From positions 3,673,501 through 3,737,500 of the forward strand of contig WPIO01000005.1 in assembly GCA_009760855.2 (NCBI GenBank): DNA of 64,000 bases, in the 5' to 3' direction. The DNA is from Cristatella mucedo. Taxonomy: Eukaryota; Bryozoa; Phylactolaemata; Cristatellidae. Below the pieces are notes generated by a model. That model was not told the DNA's origin, made no database searches, and worked only from the letters and a program-made list of their open reading frames with translations. Below, piece after piece: positions 11,111 through 22,800 of this stretch (its first letter is position 1; each line of letters opens with the position of its first letter). The translations under genes were made by a program, and so were the position numbers.

Positions 11111-11225
11111 AACGAAAGCGGCTTAGGCTATGAGAGTGCTACAGAAAATTGTACAGCGTACCACCCACTTAGTCCTTGTGGCTTTGTGGTAGTAGATGCA
11201 GATACATGATATTACATAATTCGAT
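11111..11225 (+). repeat. LINE-A 3' tail fragment
   Basis: The sequence CGGCTTAGGCTATGAGAGTG followed by CCACCCACTTAGTCCTTGTG and a GATATTACATA end matches the last about 100 bp of the LINE-A copy at 10515-10620. Positions 11226-11490 show nothing further. Confidence 0.7.
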
Positions 11226-12040
11226 AACAGGCACGTATGCAAAAAACAAGTCCTTTCACAGTCATCGAAACTTGATGACTGAGTAGCATGTATATTAGTG
11301 AGGGCACTGTAAGCTCCTCACGAACGCAAGCGATGCTTTGAACGATTGTCGTTAACATATCCTTTCAAGAGTATCAGCACGAGGTAAAGGCAGCATCTAA
11401 CAGCAAATGAATTGAGTGGTGTACACCTGCAAGTCAGCAGTGCACCATGCAGCCTCTGCTCAGACTAGAGACAAACAAGAATTGAATAGAAGCTCCTAGC
11501 AGAAAATTAAAAAAAAAACTTCCTCAGCTCGCAGCAGCCTGAGCTCTGGAATCGCGGGCCGAGCGGTCAGAGAAGCACGCCCTTGGGCCCGACCGCCGTC
11601 GGCACCGCGCTCGCGACTGCCGGTCCAGCGTTCGTTTTTGAGCATGCTCCTCAGTCGCGAGTCCAGCATAGAATTGTGCTTCGTTGCTGCAGCACTGTCA
11701 GCAGCAGCATAGCCTGCCCTGCCCTGCCCTGCCAAGCAACGCTCGGTTTTGCATCACGCGCCGGTCGGGCCACCGTAAGGGGGCGCGGCCGGTATATCTT
11801 GTGCGACGTCGGGCGGCCTGCGGCTTTAGTCGCGCTCGCGCTCAGCAGCACTCAAAGCAGCCCCTCCGACTACCAGCAGCAAGAGTAGCACAGGCGGTGC
11901 GGCGAGTGAAACGCACCACGTCAGCCGAAGAGCCGTCGGCAGCGGCGGCAGCAACAGCCAGCCGGCGGCGGCGGCAGCTCGAGGGCTTCGAGCTCGTCGT
12001 CGCGAGTCGTCACAGTCGTCGGGCTCGAGGATTGTGCTCG

Positions 12041-12074
12041 AGAGGAGCCGGCCGGCAGCGCGGCCGGCTCCTCT
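12041..12074 (-). other. Perfect 14-bp hairpin in KIF3B 3' UTR
   Basis: The arms AGAGGAGCCGGCCG (12041-12054) and CGGCCGGCTCCTCT (12061-12074) are exact reverse complements around a 6-nt loop. The stem begins 46 nt after the KIF3B stop codon in the transcript and is very GC-rich. A regulatory or structural RNA role is only inferred. Confidence 0.6.
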
Positions 12075-12120
12075 TGCGAGTCGCCACATCGTCGCCTCTG
12101 CCTCCACCTCCTCCTCCTCC

Positions 12121-13662
12121 TCACTTGGGCACGAGGCCCCTCGACGACGGATAAGAAGTGTCGGCGTTGCTGCTGCTCGGCTTCTTCGTCCTGCCAACAA
12201 AAGAGACACCGATGGCGTCCGAAGCGTGCCTGCAATGGCCGTCGAGGTACCGGCGCTAGCGACGGTTTCGAATGTCAACAACGGGAGGACAGCTCCGCTC
12301 GCGGCAGAGGCCCAAGCTGCAGGTAGCGACTGCATGCAGGCGGCGGCCATTGGCCAGGCCAGGCGCCGAAAGCGAGCGCAAAGCTGCGAAATGTAAGTCG
12401 GCTGGCGAAAGAAGCGCACATCGAGGCTGGCACTCACTTGGCGGCAGCTACCGCTTTCGCCTTGCCCTTCTTAGGCTTGGCAGACTTGTTGCTGAATATT
12501 GCCGGCGTGCCATCGACGTCGATGTCCTCTTCGTCGCGCAGCGCTGCATCGATGGCGGCCTGTATGCGAGGAGCGACCGCCGGTCCTTCGTAGTCGCGTG
12601 TTGTGCGGTTGGGCATGTCCAGCTCAAGGGCGACGATGTTCTCACCCTGTGACAGACTCAGAGCTGTCAAGCAAGCGAGCGAGTGCGTGCGAGACGCGCG
12701 CCGGGCGTGCAGCACAGCAGCCGCCTGGACACTGTGGCCACTGTCGACGCAAACGTGCGCCTTGCCTTGTAGCGCGGATTGCCGCCCATGGCAGCAGCCA
12801 TCTTTGCATACTGTGTCACAGGACGGTTATTTCCCAGAGCGGATATGGGCCGCTTGGCCATAGTGCTGGGGCTAAAAATAAAATAGGAATGCATGAGTGC
12901 ATCACTCTAAAGTCCTCACGACGTAATAGTTTGTTTGGTGCTCAATTACATCCCCAGACCAAGTGGATTATCTCAGCCTTGCTTCCCCCTTTCCTCTGCA
13001 TAGCCGCAGAGGCGGAGCACGAATTTAGGCTGGACGATGGATTGAGCACCGAGGCAGAGCACAGGTTCTAGTGAAAATGAAACAGCACGTGTATCACATT
13101 TTTTTAAGCATTACAAAGAGAACAGGCAAGCTCTGGGACTCCTAGACTGTAAGTTCCACAAATTCTTACGAAACATCGTTCTTTCTTCTGTCTACTGGGG
13201 GGAAGTAGGGCATCTTCTCCACCCGCCTTGTGCGGCTACCTCCACTCGCTCGACTCTTTCCCTCGACTGCCCTCTTGAATGACTCAGCTGTACCTCTCGT
13301 TTCTCTGTAATGCATGAGACGAAGTCTTTTAGCAATCGAATTCGTACCAAAACCTACTTAGGCCTTGAGTGCGCTATAGATAATCTGTAAGTAATACCCA
13401 CTGTATCATACGTGAATTTGCAAAGCTACTGATAGAGATACATAAATATATCCATACATGCTTACTGCAGATACAAGGTAATGCCTTTAAATTGGCACTG
13501 AAGCTACCGTGGTAGCTCAGAGCAGGGTGTCCTAATTATAACACTCACTTGGATTTGGTGATTGGAGTTAACTTCCAACAGTCTTCTTCGTCATCAAATA
13601 TGCTCCTTGTGACAATTTTAGTTTTTTCTTCAGGCGGAATAAAGTTTTCGATAATGAGAAGC
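12121..13662 (-). CDS. KIF3B: KIF3B tail exons and C-terminus
   Basis: Exon 13662-13549 begins [13 protein letters not shown], the conserved end of the stalk. 12871-12766 encodes [18 protein letters not shown]. 12646-12438 encodes [20 protein letters not shown] followed by a Lys-rich tail. 12190-12121 encodes the last 22 residues ending [10 protein letters not shown] and a TGA. An in-frame TGA also follows exon 12646-12438, but a CAA|GTGAGT donor overlaps it. Splicing to the strong acceptor TCTCTTTTGTTGGCAG restores the family's exact C-terminus, so the gene continues. The intron after 12766 has a GC donor (AAG|GCAAGG). Confidence 0.93.
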
Positions 13663-13746
13663 CTACAAAGAAAAATGCTGATCTGTTTTTCTGACAGAGG
13701 TCAGCAGCATTTTACAGCATATCAGAATCTACAGGTTAGCCAAGTC

Positions 13747-13783
<37 letters not shown>

Positions 13784-13810
13784 ATATATGAAACATATAT
13801 ATATATATGA

Positions 13811-13867
<57 letters not shown>

Positions 13868-16800
13868 CATATATATACATATATGTATATATATGAAACA
13901 TATATATATATATATATATATATATCAGAAACATGTATATGAAATATGTATGTGAAACCATATATATATCACAAACAGTCAGTTAATCGCGTGAGCAGAC
14001 GATAAGAGAATTAAACCTAAAAATAAATAATTCATTTGTATACGACCCTAAGAGAACCTAATCTCTATTCAGGCGATTCACATATGCCACGGGGCTTAAG
14101 CCCACGACCTTGTTCATCAAATACATCCACCTTGACATTGGTCGGGGCAAGCCCATTAAGCACTGGGCCAAACTACCTATGACCTATGCAGGTTCCACTA
14201 GGATTGTAGGATTCCAGCTAAGGCGTAAACACGAGTTATGGTTCCTGTAGGGCGATACAACCGATGCTATAAGCAGCATGAATGAGCAGAAGTACACCTT
14301 TTGAGCTAGCAATTTGTGTCCTGTTAGGTTGTCTCGGGTGCTTCACAGGGGAAACAACTTCAATAAATGATAAGTGAGAGCACGAGCTGTGCTGTGTGAC
14401 AAGCAGGAATAACCAGTGCAAGTGCACTGGGCACAGAGGCTCCACAAGCACAGAGGCTGCTACCTTGACTTATGCTTGACAAACGAGCAGGTGGGAAGCT
14501 GCCATTCAGGATACATGAGAGAGCCATCCAGGCTCTCTTACAGGGCATACATAACATGTGAAGCCCTTGACCACTATATAAGACACGAAACAGAGACCGT
14601 TATACGGTGTACGGCTAAAAAAAAACAGAAAACCCTGTAATAAGCCACCTACAATAAAGCACATCAACTAGCTCCTAGTTCGATTCTTGCTGCAGCTTAT
14701 GATAACCTAGATGCAGTCACCGAGTGTGAAGTTATCGAAAGGTCTGTCTATCTCAAGACTGTTCTCCCTGGTCGAAATTCCATACCCCCACCCCCTTAAG
14801 AGCCCCATTACAGCATTAGCCGAAGTTATCACGCCAGTCCTTAAGCATCATTTTTACATGCAACCACTCGACTAAGGCACTAACTGGGAAATAAAACCTT
14901 AGCACTATGACCCCTTCATCTATTTACACTATTTATCCAACATCAGATCCACGGACTACAAGTTTCTAAGAAGGCTAGAGTATCTGTGACGAGGCCCTGC
15001 TAGCAAAAAAGTTCACGATGTGTGGCTGAAATGCCTTTTATAGAGACCCCTGTCAAAGGCAGCACTGAAAAAGTAATATTGGTGAACCAAGCATGCACTT
15101 TCGCACGTCAACATCAACAGCATGCAGCTCATGCTGCAAAAGCGTTACAAGGAAAGTGGCTTGTTTTTGTCAATCAGTCTCTTATTCCTGCATGATTCTT
15201 AAACGTCCTAAGATCGCCTTCAGCAAATGCCGAGACCGGAACCAGGTGTACCTCGCGGATCTTAATACAAACATTCAGCCAATCTCAAATCCTTTGGAGA
15301 CCGTGCACTTAGTGCCAGTCCTAACAAAGCCTGGAACTCACTATCGACTGACATCACGACATTCCCTGTCTTGATGGCATTCAAAAAGAAGCCAAACGTA
15401 CACCGGTTCTCCACACCATTTCCTCCATCCTTTGTGCTTTGATTCCTGCTGAAATTATTTATTTAATTATAATTAACTAGTTCACATGCTTCGTTTCCAG
15501 CATATGTGAAAACCCTTATGACAAGAACTAGTTCTCTTAAGGAACTTTGCAAATGTTTCATTGTTATCATTATAATTATCAATCCTAGTAAATCTGCAGA
15601 AAGGTAGCTGCAAAGGCAAATCGATTGCAAGGGGTCGTCCCAAGTCCTCATTCCAACACCATGCTGTTCTGCTCTGCACTTGAATTGTGCACAAGGCGCG
15701 TGTAGATTCCATGACAAGCCAGACCATGAACAGGCTTAGCTCACCCGCAGGTTGCTGGGCAAAGATCCGAGATGCATTCGCACAGCTGGATAACAGAGTG
15801 GCTGTTGTGTAATGCTAACTTTCCACCAGCACAAGCATGACATAATAATAATAAAAATAATAATAATGCACTTGATAAAGTGCCCTCAGAGAACTCTCTA
15901 GGCGCTTCACATTTACTGCAAACGGAAGCGCGATTGAATGGTGAGTAATGTCATGCTTGATAAACATGAATAACATGGTTAGGGGTGACATGCATAGGGT
16001 CAGCATGCAAATGTGCTTAGTGGCAGCATGCACAGTGTCAGCACGCATAAGCACGTGAAGGATGAATCAAAGGGACCCACTAAAATGCTGTCCTAAATAG
16101 GCGTGTTTTTAAGTTCTTTTTAAATGTGGTCAAGTCAGGGGATGTTCTAATGCAAGTCGGGAGGGAGTTCCGGGCTTTGGGAGCAAACGAACTAAATGCA
16201 CGGTCTCCAAAGGATTTGAGGTTCGTATGAGGTATTGGTAAACTGTTGGATTCCGAAAAGTGGGTGGTACGATGCTTGGCCTGGTGGGGGAGTAGATCTG
16301 AGAGATAGGCTGGAGCCAAAGAATGAAGTGACCTAAAAGTGAGCGACAAGACCTTGAAGTTGATCCGTTGCTTGACTGGTAGCCAGTGCAGGTCGGCGAG
16401 ACCTTGGTGTGGACATAAGACATGCAGGACAGGCATCTGTTGACAGTTCGGCAACGGCTGATACACATTAATAGAGTTGCTCATTCCAAGTGGACGGGAA
16501 GCTTTGAGGACATTTCGTTGCGAACAAGTTAAAAAAACTAAATAATCCATGCACTGAGAAATTTGAAGCAATTTGCAGGTGACTCACTCATGGTGCAGGT
16601 TAAGCTAGCAGAAGTGACCTACTTGAGCTTGAGTTCCCGAGTGAGCTCCTCTTGCGTTTGCTCAAGCTCTTGCCTCTCACGAATATGCTCGTCTTGCATA
16701 TCCTGGATTTCCTGTTTTGCTTGCTGTAGCTTTGCAAATAGCTGCAGCAATAAGCATTAAAAAATTACATATATACATTAATGATTAAAGAATTACATAT

Positions 16801-19800
16801 GTACATGTGCATATATAACCACAGTCTCTCAGATCTACATTTATGAGACCAAGATATCCAAGATTAAAGATCATAAAAAATAAAAGATCAAGACATTTAA
16901 GATCCCAAGAAAACGAAGACGTAAATTCACTTTGGGGCTGTGCGCCGACAATTAGGTCCACTGGGTACCACTAGATCGATGTCATGTAAATCAAGTCAAG
17001 CACGTCGTGCAAGGGGTGCCAAATTGCACATGTACCCCAGGCAAACTACGTTTATACTAGTTTTCTTTTCCTGTGCATGCAGCACTTGCAGATCGACAGT
17101 GCTCAATGGCATGTAGAAGAGAGCTGCTGGTAGGTAAATTTAATTATACATCCACCCTCAGCACGGCTGGTGGCAAAAGGTAGCAACTACCAGTGGCAAG
17201 AATCATACTATGGCAGGAAAAAGGAGAAAAAACTGAACAATAAATGGCGAAGTTCTTATGGGGAGTATGAGTACCCAGAGTACTACAGCATTACATATAT
17301 TACAATGTACCTTGTGGTGTGCACTTATATAATTCATTTGTATAGGGCCCTAAGAGAATTTAATCTCTATTCAGGCTCTTCACATATGCCTCGGGGCTCA
17401 AGCCCACGACCTCAGCCTGATCTTGGTCGGGGCGAGCACCTTAACCGCTGGACTAAACCAGCTCTGTCACAGGGCTCGACCCCATGACCTCGGCCAGACT
17501 TTAAACGGTGCAAGCACCCTGACCACAGGGCCAAACCACCTCGGGATGCAATAGCAATATTAAATACTGATATACCACTCAAATTGCAACTCCCTGAAGT
17601 GTGTTATGGCTAAATCGCAGCAAATGCAAAATCAACTGTGGCAACACCCCCACTCCCAGTCAGTAAGTCAAGTAGGAATAAAAACAGCAGCACTGAAATC
17701 TGGTTTCCCTTAATCTGAAGAGCACCTCGCACTGTCAGGTAATCGTTCTGAAACAAATTTAAAGCAAAAATTCCTGCCACTTGCAGGATTCATTCTTGGA
17801 GCTCGTTGGTGCACGTTACACATCAACCAATTAAATGCTGGAGCATGAAGAACCCCTAGTTAAAGAAAGCAATGACCAAGTGCACAAAGCTGTATACCTT
17901 CTTCAACTTTTTCGTTTTAACATCTACTTCCTGCTGAAGTGAAGCATACGTCTCTTGCAGCTCCAATGCCGATTCCTCTTTTTTCTCGAGAGCTTGAAGC
18001 ATCTCTCGCTCCTTACGCTATAAAGCACGGATGCAAAGTTGCAAACAAAGCTTCAATGCAAGCCCAAATACTCAATTCACCCTGGGGATCAATATTTAAC
18101 CTCGGATATTTCAGCTATTTATAAACTGCTGGCCAAAACAATTTTACCAGTGCATAGGATTTGTATGAGTTAGCAATATCTGTAACAAATCATGCATGCT
18201 AAGACCTTGGTTTTCTTACCGGGTATAAAAGCATGCGAAACGACCCAGTTTTTAAAGTATCTCGCCAATTTCTGGCTTCTGACACAGTGACCATTCTTGA
18301 CTCATATAATTTTGTAGCACCGATGGAGCACTGCAAAGTATGACTTATTAAATGCATCAAGTATCCCGCTCTCAAAAAAATGTATCTCGACAACCGTGTT
18401 AGGCATTCTTTAAGCAATCAAGTTTGAAGCACGCTATTTTGACCATGCATAACCATAGGTTGTACGTGGTCCAAAGAAATGGATGAAATCGATGGAGCAG
18501 TGGAAACAAAAACCCTCCTACAGTGTGCTCTGATAAACAAGGAATTAATTATTCTAAATTATTTTCAAGGTCTTGACTTGCTCTCTTTGCTCAATGCATG
18601 TACTAAACTAAACTACTATCTCATGATTTCAATAAAAACTTGTTAATTATGCATATCATCGTAGTTTTGACATCTCATACGATCACCAAGACTTATAAAA
18701 CAGTTTACATAGCCTTACATAGTACTATGAGTCAAATAGTACTATAGTACTATTTGAGAAATCCTTGTTTGGTGCTACTTTAGTAGCTAAACAAGCCGTC
18801 TAATTTGAACCCCATAGAACGACTTTTGGGCGATATCGACAGGTGGCTACGGCAGTGTGTTCGGCCTGTACCAATAGCCGACCTTTACAGTAAAACTCGG
18901 GCTTTTTGGAATGTGCTACAGCAGAAGATACAATGCAAAAGTTGGCAGCCTCTATTCCTGACCAGAAAAGGGAGATCATAAAGAATTTGTTTAGTACGTC
19001 ACATTAAATTCGTACACACCAGCAGCATATGTGCTTGTTTTTGGGTTGTCCATAAATATTTCCACATGCTACCAGTAACTTCAGTGTGCCTGGCATCGTA
19101 GAAAACCCTCCTCTTATTATCAGAACGAGTTTAACACCAAAGCAATGGTGGTCATACTGCAAGGATTTTTCGTGCCTGAGTGTACGTTCATAGCCCTGTG
19201 AATTGCTATCCTTGATTGTTCAATTTCAACTATTCGAGTGCATGTCGCAGCTACATAGGTAAATTAGCAAATTACCTCCACCTTCCCCACCCCTTGTTTG
19301 ACACTCACCATTGCTGCACAGCAATGTACCAATTAAAAATACACGAGGAAAGCTTGAGTGTAATGTGACGTCACTGACGGAATAACAGACTAACAATGCC
19401 TAATCGCCTGCATTGTGAGTATACATCGAACGTTGGTTTAACCAAAATATTTGCACTGGTTGCAATAAGAAAATGCAATATGCTACCATGGTTATCAAGT
19501 ATCCAGATTAATCTATTAAGTCAACATGGCATCGACTTCCTTATTAGCAACGACCTGCAGGACCTGCTCAGGCATGGAGCTGACCAATTGCAGGTAACAT
19601 CGGCCACTACGATACCCCGGGCCTGTTCCAAGTGTTCAAAAGTTGCATCAGCAGAGGTTATAAGGACACTATTTCTGTTGAAGTACCTCTGTACCGTGAC
19701 ATCTTCCCCGGAATTTGACTGTTGGCTGTTGGTTGTAAAGGCATTTAGAGCTTCATTACTACATATAACCCTACCACAATCTTCAGCAGTTCAGTGGATC

Positions 19801-22800
19801 CGAATCTTAGCCCCCTCAAAACGGCTTACCATACTTTTTTGCGGACAGAGGTGGTTTCCTCTTTGCGACTCAAGAATGCAGACCAGCATCGTCTAATCGC
19901 CTTCTGATGGTTTCACGGCCAACTTGCTTCACAGATGATGCTTTCATACTTTAAGCATGAGCTTCTGCCGAAGCTGTGCTTTCATGCCTCCCACTTTAGC
20001 GTTTAAGTGTTTCCTGCCTAGTGGTAGCGTTGTGCCAGCCCAAGTGAGAGGCATTTTCAAGGCTTCCCATCGTTGCTACCTTCCTCACTTTGTATACAGC
20101 CGTACTCTTCGGTATTGATAGAGTAGTAGCAACGTGACCATAAAAGTGACCAGCCCCAAACAATGCCAGAATTTCCTGTCTCGTGAGTTCCCTCGAGAAA
20201 CTTGACAATTCGGTGACCTTCGGCATGGCTGGTCGGCCTTTACTGGTGAGTAAATAAGGCTCGGTGGGTTTGCTGTATAATTCTGGGTCGTGAGCAGTCA
20301 TAGGTTTTTGGCACAAACTGGTGAAGAGTCGTTTCTAGATGACCTATTACGACCAGAAATCTGCTATTTTAAAAGATTTTAGAGCTTTTGGCTAATTTTA
20401 GGCACATCGTTTAAAACTTGCATCATTATTGTTCCAATTCATGCTTTATTATCCAATAATTAGCAGACAGTACCTACAATCCAGCTGGGGGGCCAGTCGG
20501 GGGCATAGGAAAATTGCTAATAAAGCAATCTAAACCGTCCAAATCCTTTGGCGCTCAAGTGTACAGTGTTATCCAAATGTTTCTATGCACCTGCTACCAG
20601 CACACTAATATTTTACTCTAAACGCACGAGAGTTAGCACTGTAGCAATTTTTGTCGTGCAGAAAAGTTGTCCATGGGATTGTTGTCAAGCTGGCATGTCA
20701 TTGCTGTCATCGTTGTCATAGAAATAGAGCCCGTGAAGAGCTTAAGTAGATGGAAAGCCAACCTTCAGCTCAATGTCGAGATAACATTATGATTCATGAC
20801 TCCTTGAATCCTCGAAATCTAAGTGTCATGTTCCAAAGTGACCTCTTGTTAGACGACCACATCAGCTCCACAGTCAAGTCTGCCTACTTTCAGCTATATA
20901 ACATTCCTAAAATTCGGGCTTGTTTAGATAAGGATACCACGTCAAAGTTGGTCCATGCATTTGTGACATCCCGTCTTGACTTCTGTAACTCACTGCTTAC
21001 TGGCCTACCAGCATGTGCAATCAGGCGATTACAGATGGTGCAAAACTCTGCAGCTAGGCTTGTCTGTCGTGAGCGTCGAAGTTGCCAAATCACACCACTT
21101 CTCACCGACCTGCACTGGCTACCAGTCAAGCAACGGATCGACTTCAAGGTCTTGTCGCTCACTTTTAGGTCACTTCATTCTTTGGCTCCAACCTATCTCT
21201 CAGATCTACTCCCCCACCAGGCCAAGCATCGTACCACCCGCTTTTCGGAATCCAACAGTTTACCAATACCTCGTACGAACCTCAAATCCTTTGGAGACCG
21301 TGCATTTAGTTCGTTTGCTCCCAAAGCTTGGAACTCCCTCCCGACTCGTCAGAACATCCCCTGACTTGACCACATTTAAAAAGAACTTAAAAACGTGCCT
21401 ATTTAGGACAGCATTTAGTGGGTCCCTGTGAATCGTACTTCACGTGCTTATGCGTGCTGACACTGTGCATGCTGCCACTAAGCACATTTGCATGCTGACC
21501 CTGTGCATGTCACCCCTAACCATGTTATTCATGTTTATCAAGCATGACATTACTCACCACTCAATCGCGCTTCCCTTTGCAGCAAATGTGAAGCGCCTAG
21601 AAAGAGATTGAGTTCTCTGAGGGCACTTATCAAGTGCATTATTATTATTATTATTAATATTATTATTATTATTACTGTATGGGCACCTGACACCGGAAGT
21701 TGAGAAGCAACCCCAACCATAACTCTCCACAATCAAATCTCTCGGTTTCTTGGAGACAACCATCAACGAATCCTTCACTCATTCACCGGCATATTGCATG
21801 CCCTTATAGCACGTATTTCGTGCTCTTAGAGCAGCCAAAGAGATTGAATTTGGACTAATCAGTCCAGAGCACTCTGCAGCGGTCCAATGCAGTGGTTCAA
21901 TATCGGCAAGCAAACTCTTGCCTTGCTTTTTTGTACTGTACAATCAACAATGGCTGGCACCTGGCCACCAGTACTTCAATCCTTGTTCATTAAACCGTCT
22001 ACACATGGTATTTCTGATCGCAAGCGTTCCCCTAGGTTGGCAGAGACTCTGGCAGTACATTTTAGAAGCGGCAAACCTGTCCTTCGGAGCCATGCTTTTC
22101 AGGAGCCGGCCCTCACTTGGAGAAGACACTCGAGCACTGGCACTGCCTCTTCGCTGGCTGCCGTTGTCCAGATGTTTCCTAATTACGTTCCTAATAGTGC
22201 CCACTCCGACCTTCAGCCACCCTACATTTCTCGGTTTGAATTGCTATCTCCGTGGACCGACATCAAAACCACTCTTGTACCTTCAGAAAGCAGTACAACT
22301 AGCGGCATGTCCTGGTCGCCTGCCAAGCCCCAATATGGCACGAGCAGGTCCCTACAGGTCAAGGAGACATCCGGATACCTTGGCTCATCATTTGCCCAGC
22401 TATCGCCAGTGTCGAAATGGGCCAAAAATAGGTTCTCCTGAATGGCATCCAAAAGGGTGAGAGAAAGCCAAGTGGCCACTGCTGCCTACCTGTTTATGGG
22501 GGAACCATTGACTCGGTGCCGGCGAATGCAATTACTCGAAAAGCTAGACGTTACAAACTGTGCCTAAGGTGAAAATTCTATTGACAGACTGCTACAATTT
22601 AATAATTTGTAAAGTGTAATGAGTTACTCCAATAGAGGCATTTGCAACAACTGAACTCTGATCGATGCATCAAGTGTGGAGAAACTTTTGGAGGGCAGTG
22701 TAAGTATATGTACTGTATATGCCCATACTGCCTCCTCTCCTATAGGCCGTCGAATTTCACGAACCGACTGAAGACATCACATCATTCAAACATCGGCACG

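Larger units (their letters stand above)
11500..12420. other. CpG-rich block over the KIF3B 3' end
   Basis: GC and CpG content rise sharply compared with the AT-richer flanks, with runs such as GGGCGCGGCCGG and GCCGGCGGCGGCGG. It contains the KIF3B terminal exon and 3' UTR on the minus strand. A CpG-rich block at a gene's 3' end is unexpected and could mark a plus-strand promoter (see the candidate exon at 12235). Confidence 0.6.

Noticed and set aside
12434-12436. TGA at 12434-12436 as the KIF3B stop codon
   Set aside because: It overlaps a strong CAA|GTGAGT donor, and splicing to 12190 restores the full conserved C-terminus.
11826-12437. 203-codon minus-strand ORF over the KIF3B terminal region
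   Set aside because: It is not in the KIF3B frame. The KIF3B frame splices 12438 to 12190 and ends in the conserved [10 protein letters not shown]; the long ORF is a CpG-rich by-product.
13722-13961. ORF encoding Tyr-Ile repeats over the (AT)n array
   Set aside because: It is a translation of a TA microsatellite.
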